A stretch of 64,000 nucleotides of DNA from Sphagnum magellanicum (GCA_021904315.1 CM038923.1:1674001-1738000), one strand, 5' to 3'; counted from the first letter of the stretch, positions 1-10,528 are shown. Numbers and translations are program-made. Notes: generated from the letters alone by a model not told the origin.

Positions 1-355
1 CAAAGAGAGTAGAAGTCCATTTCTAAGTGAGTGAGAGGTGTGGAAGAGATTTCGTCAAAGTTTTGTAAGTTTTTCAAGTGTGAAAAACTTGTTCTTCAAG
101 TTTTTGAAAGTATCAAGTTTCAAAGTGAAAGTGTGTGGAAGAGAGTTCTTCGATTCATTGAAAGTTTGAGGTGTGTGGAAAAAAGGTGTTTAAGTTGGAA
201 GGAAGGCTTTTAGTTTGCAAGGATGCAAAGAAAGTAGAAGTCCATTTCTAAGTGAGTGAGAGGTGTGGAAGAGAATTCTTCAAGTTTCTTGAAAGTATCA
301 AGTTTCAAGGTGAAAGTGTGCGGAAGAGAGTTCTTCGATTCATTGAAAGTTTGAG
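1..355 (+). repeat. Imperfect tandem duplication in the Copia-1 leader
   Basis: The untranslated leader before gag contains the same segment twice. The phrase agtagaagtccatttctaag appears near positions 8 and 234, and both units end with a match to cgattcattgaaagtttgag (about 150 and 336). The second unit is shorter than the first. Leader duplications of this type can change spacing between PBS and gag; no function is visible. Confidence 0.8.
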
Positions 356-369
356 CATTTGTGTTCAAA

Positions 370-1158
370 ATGTCTTCTTTTCAAATGGAGTCCTTGAAAG
401 TCATGGAGAAGTTTGATGGTGGCAACTTTCACCTTTGGAAGTTCAAAATGCGCATGATCTTTTCCAAACACGGGCTTTGGAAATTTGTTGATGAAGGTGC
501 CACCTTGCCAAGTGAAGAAGTTAGAAGGGCTGATTACAACGAAAAAGAGACCAAAGCTTTTGCATTGCTTTATGAACATCTCACGGATGCCCAACTTGCA
601 CACATTCAATATTGTGACAATGTGAGAAGTGCGTGGGAGGTTCTTTGTGGTGTGCATGAAGCTAAAACCATTGGCAACAAGTTGTTCCTTCAAAGCAGAT
701 TCTTCACCATCAAAATGCAAGAAGGAGATGACATGCTTGTGCACATCAACACAGTGAAAGCCCTTGTAGACCAACTACGTTCCATCAAGGTGAACATTAC
801 GGATGAAGATGTTTACATGGTACTCTTCATGAGCCTTCCTCCATCCTTTGATAACTTAGTCACAAGCTTGGAGTCCATGTCCACGAAAGATGTAGACCTT
901 CAATTCATTGTAGCAAGGTTACTTCACGAAGTGTCCAAAAGAAAAGAATATGAAAGTTCCGAGACTACCGCATTAATGAACAAAACTCACAAGTCAAACG
1001 AGAAGCTTTGTTTCTATTGGAAAAAACCCGGACATTTTGTGAAAAATTGTTTGAAGAAGAAAAATGATGAAAAAGAAAAAGCTAATCAAACTTGTGAAGA
1101 TCACGAACAAGTGTCTGTAGCGGCATTGAGTGCCAATGATCATACCACATATGATTAG
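370..1158 (+). pseudogene. Copia-1 gag (UBN2-type) with damaged zinc knuckle
   Basis: This is the copia nucleocapsid gene, which packages the element RNA. The first ATG after the leader is at 370. The N-terminal part contains FDGGNFHLWKFKMRMIF, the usual start of copia gag proteins. The knuckle near codon 215 reads CFYWKKPGHFVKNC, so the second cysteine of the CCHC motif is replaced by tryptophan. The frame ends at a TAG (1156-1158) just before the protease, where intact copia elements read on. About 260 residues remain. A disabled gag of an old element; identification is firm. Confidence 0.88.
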
Positions 1159-2235
1159 ATTGTCGATTCGAGTGCAACGTAACACATGACATTTGAAGAA
1201 GAATGGTTTACCACGTAGGAGCGCATTTCCCCATGGAGGGTGTTCATGGGTGATGACATCGTTTTGGAGGCCATTGGCAAGGGGAACATCAAAGCCACAA
1301 TGCAAGTGGGAGGCCAATTGACACACACAACCATCACCCAAGTTCTTCATGTTCCAAAAATGAAGAACAATCTCATTTCGGTGAGTAAACTCATTTCAGA
1401 AGGTTTTAAAGTGAAGTTTGACAAGGATGGTTGTAAGGTCAACGATGTTCGAGGAGTTGTTGTGGCGCAAGCACGAAAGGACAAGAACTTGTACCTTTTT
1501 AATGTGAAGGTGCGTAAGGACATGGCACACATTGCAAATTCTTTGGAGGAAAGTGTGATGCTTTGGCATGAAAGACTTGACCATCTCAACATGGCAAGCC
1601 TTAAGGAGTTAGATGCCATGGTGGATGGCATGAATTTGAAAGAAGTGTCGTTGCATCACATTTGTGAAGGATGCGTCAAAGGGAAACATCAAAGAACATC
1701 ATTTCCCAAGGATAGAATAACGAGGGCTTCATAACTTTTGGAGATTATGCACACTGATGTGTGCGGGCCAATGAAAATTACATTGCATGGTGGAGCGAGA
1801 TATTTTCTCACTTTCATTGATGATTTCTCAAGGAAAACTCGTGTCTATCTTTTGAAGGCGAAAGGAGAAGCGTTTGAAAAATTCAAACAATATAAGGCGT
1901 TAGTGGAGAACGAAATTGGTCACAAAATCAAAGTGCTACGTTCTGACAACGGAGGAGAATTTATGTCTAAGAAATTTGACGCATTTCTTGCGAAATGTGG
2001 AATTCAATGACAAACAAGTGCGCCCTATTCTCCACAACAAAATGGTGTTGCGAAACGTGCCAATAGAACCATCATGGAATGTGCAAGAAGCATGATTCTT
2101 GCACAAAGGTTGGAATTTGAATTTTGGGGCGAAGCGGTGAACACGGCAGTGTACATCAAAAATCGATGTCCAACCAAGGCTCTTGATTCCAAGGCCCCTC
2201 AAGAAGCGTGGAGTGGTAGGAAACCCAATGTGTCT
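1159..2235 (+). pseudogene. Copia-1 protease and integrase part of pol
   Basis: Immediately after the gag stop the frame shows IVDSSAT followed by a stop: the protease active site, normally DSGA, is mutated to DSSA. From 1240 the frame continues with the VLHVPKMKNNLISVSKL segment and the pre-integrase motif LWHERLDHLN ... CEGCVKGKH (HHCC zinc-binding). A TAA lies at 1732-1734. The integrase core has HTDVCGPM and LRSDNGGEF, but the catalytic glutamate region reads NGVAKRANR instead of NGVxERxNR, so the third catalytic acid is lost. A TGA follows near 2008. The frame breaks at 2235, where the family-1 solo LTR is inserted, and resumes at 4910. Confidence 0.88.
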
Positions 2236-2679
2236 TGTGAGGAATTATTGCACACCTTCACCATTAAGATATGCTCTCACATAAAACCCGGTTGGAAGTG
2301 GAACTACTATGTAGTTGTAGTCTAACAAGTAAGTGGTTCAAAGAAGTAATGAATTCACTAATGATCTAACGCGTTGTGTCCAAGTTGAAGATACAAAGTT
2401 AGGGTGTGAGAATCGTAACTTACCACGATGGGATATGAAGGAGCCGTATGTGGGTGTTCAATTCCATGTCGCACTTGATGGTTGGAACCTTCCGGTTCAA
2501 TTGTCATGACATCTACAACAACCTCTTAATCTAACATGCGTTGAATTTTTGAAAAGCTAATAATAAAGAAGACATGTTACAACATCTCATAAGTTTTTAT
2601 TTTATTTCATTTCTTTGATTAAGAGTTAAGCCTTGAAACTAGAAACCACTTGCCTAGATTGAGGAAAAAATAAGCAATT

Positions 2680-3065
2680 TGACTCCCTCTACTTCTAACC
2701 AATGCAGCTCCCTTACGCCAAAGCCGATGGTGTTGAAATTTGAGGAGAAGCTTTTACACCTTCCAAACTAAGATTGATTCAATTTTTACACAAATCCAAC
2801 GGTGAATTTGAGAGAAACAACTAATTGAACCAAAGTCCAGAGGCTTTGCCATGGAAATCATTCTATTAACCCACTACAACCCCCCTCACTTCCAACCCAC
2901 GTAGCTCCTTGACAGAAAGTTCGATCGAGCTGAATTTTGGGGAGGGCCTTCTACACCTTCCAAACTAAAACTGATTCAATTTTGACACAAATCCAACGGT
3001 GGATTTGTGAGGAACAACTAATTAAAACAAGAGTCCAGAGGCTTTGCAACAAGTACTTGCTACAC
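2680..3065 (+). repeat. Internal ~200-bp tandem duplication in family-1 copy 1
   Basis: Two successive units share the segments ctccctctacttc/cccctcacttcc, ccttccaaactaa, caaatccaacggtg and gtccagaggctttgc, about 198 bp apart. The same duplication with period about 199 is seen in the other well-preserved copy (61530-61890), so it predates their spread. Confidence 0.75.
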
Positions 3066-3888
3066 AAGTCCTTTTCATGCCTAATTCTTACACACATTCT
3101 TCCTATGCTTGATTCTTGCACACATTCCTTCCATGCTTGATTCTTGCGCACATAAGAAACAACAACTTTTCTTCCACTTTTTTCTCCTCTTCCTTCTCCC
3201 TTCCTCTCATACACACAATGCCTTTTCGCTTGGTAACCTCCATGACCTTCCTTGAGCTTGTTCCCCTTGTCCAATGAAAGCTTTGAAATCCTTTTGCACC
3301 AATCAATGGCCTCCCCATCCTTCAAGGGCCAATGAGAATTTGAGAATGAATGGCCATCCAATTGAAATTAGGATGAGAATCCTTGGTCCCAATGGAACAC
3401 AAGAGATATTTCATCCTCCAATCAAAGAGGATAACAATCCTCATGACTAATGGGATTGGAGGATCCAATCTCCCCCTTATCTTGGATATCTTGATGAGGT
3501 CTCTTGTTTGATCTTTATCTTTTCCGTCCATTGACCTCACATCCTACTTCTTCATCCTAATTACTTCAAGTAACTAACTACTAGGATAAATAATCGGTAG
3601 TAACAAGGAAGAGTCCTTGAGTTCTTACTTGACTAATTCAATGGTTGAAGTAACATTTCCGTGTAGCATTTACTCCTTGATATTCCCTACCTATTTACTT
3701 TACTATGCACTAATTAACTATGTAGTACATAGTAAATTGAAATTACCATTTGCATCACAAAAGAAAACTCTCACACACTTCTAGATCCACCGTTGAATTT
3801 AAGGTTTGATGAATCCCTTAGATCTAGGGTATTCGAGTTTTGATAAGGTTCCGCCGTCACTCCCACACTTTATGCCTACCCTAATTTG

Positions 3889-3900
3889 TTAAATAAAAGG
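3889..3900 (+). promoter_or_regulatory. TATA-like box of family-1 copy 1
   Basis: TTAAATAAAAGG lies 77 bp upstream of the ATG of the conserved LTR frame. The same sequence is at 62693-62704 in copy 2, and a TATA-like CTATAAATTA occupies the corresponding place in copy 3. Promoter function is inferred from position and conservation. Confidence 0.55.
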
Positions 3901-3976
3901 CCTTAACCCTTTTTGAACGCAAGTACCACCTTGTTTGCACCTTCTTGGTTTTTTGTTGATGCAGGCGCAACTAGTC

Positions 3977-4389
3977 ATGCCAGATGATGACGCTCCGCCT
4001 TCAAATCCTCCAGTCGCACCCGTACAACAAGAAGAGCTTGAAGAAGCACCACTTGACTTGAATGTTTCTCAACGGCCGCGCGAAGAAGAACCGCCCAGGA
4101 GAGTGGTGCGCACTCAAGTCGCTCGTTCGGTATGGGATCGTTGATTGTCTCCTAACCCGCGTGCTCTAGCAATTTATTTGGAGTTTGTTCCTGCTCGTGG
4201 AGCCGCGCCAAAAAAATTTGAAGAGTGCCAGTGCGAAGATGATGATGTCCGTTTCCATTGTCGAACGGGGGTTCCCGGTGATGGCCATTATTGTTGACTA
4301 CGAGGCCCGATCAACCCACTTCCCCTGGAGCATCGAGCCGAGTACTCGCTCGCACCATTCATCGCATCCTAGATTTTTTACAACTGTGA
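3977..4389 (+). pseudogene. Conserved LTR-borne ORF, copy 1 (unknown protein)
   Basis: Not a family I recognise. The frame starts with ATG at 3977 and reads an acidic, proline-rich N-terminus (SNPPVAPVQQEELEEAPLDL), then RPREEEPPRRVV, then SPNPRALAIYLEFVPA, a cysteine cluster FEECQCEDDDVRFHCRT and VPGDGHY. Compared with copy 2 (62777-63190) it has TGA codons where copy 2 has CGA or a sense codon (4142-4144 and after GHYC near 4297), and a one-base deletion near 4345 that shifts the last ~20 residues. Both strong copies end in the same place (residues DFLQL in copy 2). The lesions fit decay of a once intact coding frame of about 137 residues. Function unknown; the paired cysteines and histidine could bind zinc (inference). 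Confidence 0.65.
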
Positions 4390-4503
4390 TCTATCCTTTA
4401 AGTCAGTTATTCAGTTGTAATTCACCTGAGGCTACTTAGGCGAAAATGTTTAATACTTAAGTTTGAATTGATTCTATTTAGAAGTCTGATAAAAATGAAA
4501 CTA

Positions 4504-4509
4504 AATAAA
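4504..4509 (+). terminator. AATAAA polyadenylation-type signal in family-1 copy 1
   Basis: AATAAA lies about 115 bp after the end of the LTR ORF and is conserved in copy 2 (ctaaataaagatgtac near 63303). TATA-like box, ORF and AATAAA therefore lie in the order of a self-contained transcription unit inside one LTR. Confidence 0.45.
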
Positions 4510-4909
4510 GATGTACTAGGATTACATCCTAATAATCTTACAAGTACATCATTAGTGCTTGAAGATTCTTCTACAGACTAACTTAACCTTGTCATGGCGA
4601 AATGCTATTGTTAATTATGGGCTTGTATTTCCTATCTATCAATAATTCACATCTAATTCTACATTTCCTTTCCCTTCTCTTCAACATAAAAGGGATAATG
4701 TACTCTAAAAGGTTTACTAGGTGTTTAACTGATTAAGCGTTACATCAACTAAAATAAGGAAAGTATTATATGCCTGGAAATATCACAAAGGCTGATTCAA
4801 CTATTAATAATCACTACTTGGAGGCTTATAAGCATTCCAATCATTAGTACTAAAGAAAATTACGAAACTAAGGCTTAACTAATTATTGAGCTATAATCCA
4901 TGGCTCACA

Positions 4910-5298
4910 TGTCTCATTTGAGAATTTGAGAGTTTTTGGTTGTAAAGCCTTTGCACATGTCCCCGATGAGAAGAGGACCAAATTAGAGTCCAAGTCCATG
5001 CCTTGTGTGTTTTTAGGATATTACGAAGGCACCAAAGCATATCGCTTGATGTGTGTGAAAACCAAGAAAATCATCAAAAGTAGAGATGTCGTGTTCATTG
5101 AAGGGTCAAAGGAAATAGGTGGTGTACCTCATCCCGAGAAAGAAGAAAATGTAGTTGTGCATGAAGAAGTTGAAGGAGAAGAACCATTAACCTTTAGTCA
5201 AGATACACCTTTGAATGAAACAAGAATGGGAAGTGTGCAAAGTGAATCCACACCAAGTTCTTCATCGGAAGAAGAATTTGTCGTTTCTAATGATAACC
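4910..5298 (+). pseudogene. Copia-1 integrase C-terminal region and linker
   Basis: The Copia-1 polyprotein resumes after the family-1 insertion with FGCKAFAHVPDEKRTKL and the stretch CVFLGYYEGTKAYRL, which is the conserved integrase C-terminal segment of copia elements. A serine- and acid-rich linker follows. At 4915-4930 an 8-bp direct repeat (tttgagaatttgagag) puts a stop and frameshift immediately after the insertion. The segment is cut at 5298 by the family-2 solo LTR. Confidence 0.85.
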
Positions 5299-6270
5299 TA
5301 TCGCAACCCTAGCTTTGGGCTTGCGACCAAGGCAAAAGGGGGTTGCAAGGTTATGGGCCAAGAGAAAGGAAGCCCGGGAGTCAAGGCAAAGGCATTGCAA
5401 GGGTCCGGGCCAAGAGGAAGCTGGGGAATCACATCACATACTCCCATGAGTGTAAGAAGTGTGAGGGAGTGTGAGGGAGTGAACACTCACACTCCCAAGG
5501 CAATTCCCACTTTGGGAGATGGACTCCCAGTGGACTCCCGAAACTTCAGAGAGCGATTGCAGGGGTCAAACCTCAATGTCTTGTGGCGTTCTTTATATCA
5601 TTGGAAAGCTCTTGGAGCGTACATGTCTAAAATGGGCTCGCATTGCTCATTTGGACATTTGAAATACAAGTTATGGTCAAAAGAAGGGTCGAGAATCGAA
5701 CTGCCAATTTGATTCCCGACCACAAAAAGTCGGGAATCGACCCGATTTACTTAGGTGCAAGGGCCGTGCCACATATCGTTAGAAAGCTCTCGACGAGAGC
5801 TACAACTTTTCTTTAGACTGCATTGCAATCCGAGGTTTTCTCGCAAAGTTATGGGGCTCCAAAGTTGCGGGAGTCCCATTTGGCGCGATTTCGGGACTCC
5901 CACTTGGGAGTCTCGGGAAAAATAGCCATTTGGATGTAGCCTCCGTGGAAAGTTGTAGAGTATACTATAAAGGGGAAGGTGGTGGCTTCCCCCAAGTTCG
6001 GGTCGTGGTGAGTCTTGTGTGTCTGTGTTGCCCGTGGCTCGTCCTAGCACCAAGGGTGCTCCAAATATGCACTAACCACTTTGTGTGGGTTGTGTGCAAG
6101 CCCGTGTGAATGAGTGAAGCTTGTCAACTCTTCCTAGTCCCATCCCGGAGCTCCAACACGCCCTTCTACCCCTCAAAGTGTTGTGAGCTAGGGAGCGTGC
6201 TTCGACTCCTCCTTCTTCCGTTGTTACTTGGGCTCACATTTGAGTCCTTTAAGGAGTTGGGAGTGCTTCA
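5299..6270 (+). mobile_element. Family-2 solo LTR, copy A (972 bp)
   Basis: The segment starts TATCGCAACCCTAG (TG mutated to TA; copies B and C start TGTCGCAAC and TGTTGCAAC) and ends GAGTGCTTCA. It is flanked by the exact 5-bp duplication taacc (5294-5298 and 6271-6275). Joining the flanks restores a continuous Copia-1 linker frame. A TATA-like CTATAAAGG is at 5965-5973. No coding domain is visible; open frames here are chance. It is homologous to 11977-12798 (reverse) and 45939-46585. Confidence 0.85.
5965..5973 (+). promoter_or_regulatory. TATA box of family-2 LTR copy A
   Basis: CTATAAAGG; the equivalent positions are ACTATATGG in copy B (minus strand, 12285-12294) and ACTATAAGG in copy C (46541-46549). 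Conservation in three copies supports a promoter TATA of the LTR. Confidence 0.55.
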
Positions 6271-7947
6271 TAACCCATCTTGTGAACCTTCACAAGATGT
6301 GTCGAGGGAAAGACCTCAAAGGCAACGAAGGGAATGGCCTGGCGATTAGTGGATTGCTACCAAGGAGGTGGATCGTGCCACCATTGCATTTTTAGAGGAG
6401 CCTCAAAATATTGATGAAGCATTGACATGTGAAAATTCCAAGGAGTGGGAGTGTGGGATGCAAGAAAAATATGATTATCTCATGACAAACAACACATGGA
6501 CTTTGGTACCACTTCCCGCCGGTAGGAAACCCGTTTCTTGCAAATGGGTGTTCAAAATCAAACAAGGCGCAAATGGGGAGGTGGAACGCTACAAGGCTAG
6601 ATTAGTGGCAAGAGGTTTTACCCAAACCTACGGAGTGGATTACAACGAAACTTTTGCGCCCGTCGCAAAATTTACATCTATTCGTTGTATTCTTGCATTG
6701 GCGGCCTTGGAAGACATGGAGATCCATCAAATGGACGTGAAAACCGCATTTCTCAATGGCGAGCTTGAAGAGGAGATTTACATGGAACAACCTCAAGGGT
6801 TCATGCACCAAGGAGCTGAACATCTCGTGTGTAAGCTTCACAAGTCTTTGTATGGTTTGAAACAATCTCCAAGGGCATGGAATCAAAAGTTGCGTTTCTC
6901 AAAAGCATTGAATTTATGAAGAATGAGGCCGATCCTAGTGTGTACGTTGCACAAGTGGGAGATGTGAAGTTTTTCATTGTGGTCTATGTGGATGACTTCA
7001 TTTTGGTGTGCAACGATCAAAACAAACTTTTGCAAATCAAAGAGGAATTGAGTCAAAAGTTTGAAATGAAAGACCTCGGGGAGTTGCATTTCTTTTTAGG
7101 GATGGAGGTGGAAAGGAATCGTGATGAAAGACTCCTACACATCAACCAAATCAAATACCTCAATGAAATATTGAAACATTTTCGAATGGAAAAATGTAAG
7201 CCCATTAGAGTTCCATTAGATCCCAAGGTGAAGTTACAAAGGATTGCAAATGGAAATGATGAATCAAAGGGATTTCCATATCAACAAGCGGTTGGGTCTT
7301 TGATGTATGCCATGTTGTGCACACGACCCGACTTGGCATACCCAATAAACGTGTTGAGTTAACACATGGCGAACCCTAACATGGAGCATTGGATGGCCGT
7401 CAAATGAATCTTTCGATATTTGCAAGGTACATTGCAAATGAAATTATAATTTGGTGCAACACCATCCAAGGAAGTTCTTGGATATTGCGATGCGGATTGG
7501 GGTGGTGATTTTGAAGATAGGAGGTCCACCACAGGGTTTGTTTTCATGATCGGAGGGGGAGCCATTTCTTGGAGTAACAAACGACAACCTATAATAGCAT
7601 TGTCCACCACGAAGGCGGGATACATGGCGAACACGCAAGCCACAAAAGAAGCCATATGGATAACAAAATTGATGAGGGATTTAAGATACATGGAGGAGAA
7701 GGAAATGATGGTGATTCGATGTGACAATCAAGGTGCGATATCATTGACCAAGAACCCCACTCACCATGCACGAACAAAACACATTGATGTACAACATCAT
7801 TTTGTTCGAGAGCAAGTTGAAAATGGAGAAGTTCGATTTGAATATTGTCCAACGGAACACATGGTGGCAGATGTCCTTACCAAGGCATTATCAAAAGAAC
7901 AACATCATAAATTGATAAACATGTTTGGATTAAAAACTTCATAGAGT
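6271..7947 (+). pseudogene. Copia-1 reverse transcriptase and RNase H
   Basis: The frame carries the copia reverse transcriptase start (NNTWTLVPLPAGRKPVSCKW), YNETFAPVAKFTSIR, LHQMDV-like HQMDVKTAFLNGELEEEIYM, and the catalytic YVDD in FFIVVYVDDFILVC near 6985. A small frameshift joins 6368-6919 and 6877-7362. RNase H begins near 7470 (GYCDADWGGD) and runs to the stop after LKTS. Its usual TEAEY motif reads TKAGY, so an active-site acid is gone. A stop and a frameshift lie between 7362 and 7546. Copies the element RNA to DNA when intact; this copy is dead. Confidence 0.92.
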
Positions 7948-7952
7948 GGGAG

Positions 7953-8365
7953 TGTTAGAAATACTATTCGTTTCTAATTCCCAATGTTGATGAATGTGTT
8001 AAACATTCATCAAAAGGATGAATAGTATTCACATCCTTGTAGTAATTAGGTTAAGGTTTAGAAGTGGAGACTATTTAGGGTTTGGCGACGGTTAGGGTTA
8101 GGGTGTGGTGGCGGCTACTTTAAGGTTAGGAGATAGTATATAATGGAGTGGTTTTGAGTTGTTTTTCATTCTTTCCTTTCATGGTTTTGAGTGCACGTAG
8201 AACCTTCAAGCCTTGTTAGTAGTTACAAGCCATAGTTTTGTGATTGTAGCATTTGAAGCATATAACCTTTGTGATTTCTTGTTAGTTAATACAATTGTTC
8301 CATTTCATGAACTTTGAATGTTTCATTTCTTGCTTCTTTTCAAGTTGTTTCCAATAGAAATAACA
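7953..8365 (+). mobile_element. Copia-1 3' LTR (413 bp)
   Basis: It starts TGTTAGAAATACTATTCG directly after the purine tract agagtgggag and ends ...GAAATAACA. A TATA-like TATATAAT lies at 8136-8143. Related LTR sequence occurs reversed at about 36460-36833 and as a remnant at about 14070-14364, so this Copia family is repeated in the window. The telomere-like ggttagggttaggg near 8090 is part of the LTR. Confidence 0.85.
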
Positions 8366-9060
8366 CAACTCTCCCAAATCTTTCATTTCAAACTTTTGCT
8401 TCAAAAGCTTCTTCAAATCAAGGATGTCGACATCTTATCTTTTGTGATAATCAAGTCATCAATATAGATGACTATGACTACAATCCCATGATTTGTCTTT
8501 TTCACATATGATGAAAAATTTGCATTGGATGTTTGAAATCCACTTGTGGCAAGATACTCACCTATCTTATCTGACCAAGCTCTAGGTGCTTACTTCAAGC
8601 CATACAAAGCTTTCTTCAACCCACAAACCAAATTAGGATGTGTTTGGTCCACATAATTTGGTGGTTGTTCCATGTACACTTCTTTTAGTAAATCTCCATG
8701 AAGAAAAACATTATTTACATCCATTTGATGTAAAGACCATCCTTTTGCTGCTGCCATAGCAATGATTGCTCTTATAGTTGTCATTTTGGCAACTAGACTA
8801 TAAGTCTCCTCATAGTCTATGCCATAAGTTTGGGCATAACCTTTGACAACCAATATTGCTTTGTATTTGCTCACAAATCCATCTGCATTGTGTTTGACTG
8901 TGTACACTGATTTGCACCCAATTGTTTTTTTGTCCTCTAGTAAACCTACCAATTCCCAAGTAACATTCGCATCCAAAGCCGCCATCTCTTCATCCATGGC
9001 ATTGTCCCACTTAAGGTTTTTAACTACTTGTTCAAAACAAGTGGGTTCAACCTCTTTTAT
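8366..9060 (-). pseudogene. Copia-2 reverse transcriptase, 3'-truncated
   Basis: Conserved blocks appear in order: WDNAMDEEMAALDANVTWEL, YGIDYEETYSLVAKMTTIRA, LHQMDVNNVFLHGDLLKEVYM, the segment ending in LYGLK, and, after an in-frame stop near 8590, APRAWSDKIGEYLATSGF and VIYIDDLII. The catalytic aspartates are still present. Truncation at 8366 results from the Copia-1 insertion. Confidence 0.88.
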
Positions 9061-10158
9061 AATTTTCACCATGTATGTGTAATGATGAGCTACAAAACCA
9101 TCATATGTGAGTCTTTGTATAGGGTATTTGACTCGTGTGGATCTTCGTACTCCATTGTTGTTGTCAGATGTTTTCAAGGTTTTTTTGGCCATCTGAAATT
9201 CGAAAGTAGTAACTGAAGTGATTTTTGATTCTTCACCCACAATATTCTTTAAATCACTTGATTCACCATTTACATGAAAATTTCTAGATGATGTTTGAGA
9301 ACTACCATGTACAATGTTTGAAGATTTTAATCTTCCTTTCCATGGAGTGCTATTGGACCCACTAATTGAAGGCTCTTGTGCTCCACTAATTAATTGTGAT
9401 TCTTGTTCCAGATTTGATGAACCACCACCATTTCTAGCGTCTCCATCTTTTGCTATCTTTAATGGTGAGTACCAGCTAACCATCTCATCAAACATAACAT
9501 CTCTACTCACTTGCAACTTTCGAATGGAAGGATTGAAACATCTATATCCCTTTTGTTCTAAGGAATATCCAATGAAGATACATTTCTCAACTTTTGGGTC
9601 TAGTTTTGATCTCTTCTCATTAGGAACATGCACGTATGCAATGCAACTAAACACTTTGAGGTGTGAAACATCGGGTTTCTTGCATGTGAATTTTTCTTCA
9701 GGTGTCATGCCATGAATTTCCGTTGTGGGTGTTTGATTCATGATGTAGATTGTAATTGCTACTGCTTCAGCCCAAAAGTAATTTGGCAAATTCTTCTTAT
9801 TCAACATGGCACGTGCTATTTCTGCAATGTGCCTATTTTTCCTTTCAACAACTCCATTATGCTGTGGGGAATAACTACATGAGTATTTCCTTTGAATCCC
9901 ATGCTCCTTTAAGTACTCACTGAATACATTTGAAAAATATTCTCCCTGTCCATCGGACCTTAGGCATTTGATGCTCACACCCTTTTCCTTCTCCACCATT
10001 ACTTTGAAATTCAAAAAATGTTGAAACATTTCACCTTTGTGTTTCATGAAGTAAACCCACACCTTCCTTGTGTGGTCATCAATGAAATTCACGTAGTACT
10101 TGCATCCTTTAATGGATTCTGTTTTCGTGGTCCACACATATGAGTGGATCATTTCCAA
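9061..10158 (-). pseudogene. Copia-2 integrase core, C-terminal part and linker
   Basis: A long open frame from 10158 into the reverse transcriptase. The core has LRSDGQGEYFSN and NGVVERKNRHIAEIAR, the second and third catalytic acids. The first acid is lost: the usual HSDVCGP motif reads HSYVWTT. The C-terminal segment ...KVFSCIAYVHVPNEKRSKL and CIFIGYSLEQKGYRCFNP follows, then a serine-rich linker with RRSTRVKYP before the reverse transcriptase. The frame is unusually well preserved (522 codons) for an old copy. Confidence 0.88.
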
Positions 10159-10204
10159 AGGTTTAGTTTACATGAATTGTTTGAACTGGGAATGGATGCT
10201 TAGC

Positions 10205-10528
10205 TTACTTCCCCAATTGGCATGCTTCACAAACTTTTGACATCACCTCTTCTGTTCCAAATTTGGGAAGACCTCCAACAAGATTTTGTTTTTCCATTAA
10301 CTTAAGATGTTGGAGATTAACATGGCCAACTTGCTTGTGCCAAATTCCAATGTCTCCAGCTCCTTTTCCATGTGTGAATAACATGGAATTCACCTTAGGC
10401 ATGTTCACATCCAAGGTGAACATTCGTCCATTCCTTTCCCTTTTTGCAATCAATTTGCCTTGGTTCTTCATGTTTTCCACAAAACATCCATTTGGGTTGA
10501 ATGTCACCTGTAAACCTTGTTCCACCAT
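10205..10528 (-). pseudogene. Copia-2 pre-integrase zinc-binding segment
   Basis: The frame reads MVEQGLQVTFNPNGCFVEN, then IWHKQVGHVNLQHLK and KVCEACQLGK, the H-H-C-C zinc-binding module before copia integrase. In-frame stops separate it from the protease upstream (at 10529) and from the integrase core downstream (at about 10202). Confidence 0.85.

Larger units (their letters stand above)
2236..4909 (+). mobile_element. Family-1 solo LTR-like element, copy 1 (2674 bp)
   Basis: The element begins TGTGAGGAAT and ends ATGGCTCACA. It is flanked by a perfect 5-bp duplication tgtct (2231-2235 and 4910-4914), and removal of it restores the Copia-1 integrase reading order. It matches the copy at 61197-63709 along its whole length. 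It holds an internal ~200-bp duplication, a TATA-like box, a conserved open reading frame and an AATAAA signal. No second LTR, PBS or pol domain is present, so I read it as a solo LTR left after recombination between two long LTRs. A complete non-autonomous element of an unknown class cannot be excluded. Confidence 0.85.
1..8365 (+). mobile_element. Copia-1: decayed Ty1/copia retrotransposon, 5' end outside window
   Basis: The domain order gag, protease, integrase, reverse transcriptase, RNase H is that of Ty1/copia. The internal region runs from the window start to 7952 and is followed by a purine-rich tract and a 3' LTR at 7953-8365. The 5' LTR must lie left of the window. Two solo LTRs (2236-4909 and 5299-6270) interrupt it, each with a 5-bp target duplication. 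When these are ignored, the polyprotein continues in the expected order. The element carries stop codons, frameshifts and lost catalytic residues, so it is not autonomous now. It is inserted in Copia-2, whose reverse transcriptase resumes at 8366 in the opposite orientation; the matching target duplication (caact on this side) should lie left of the window. Confidence 0.93.

Noticed and set aside
5215-5712. 165-codon frame overlapping the end of the Copia-1 linker
   Set aside because: Most of it lies inside the family-2 solo LTR; it starts in Copia-1 and runs out of frame across the insertion border, and copies B and C do not keep it.
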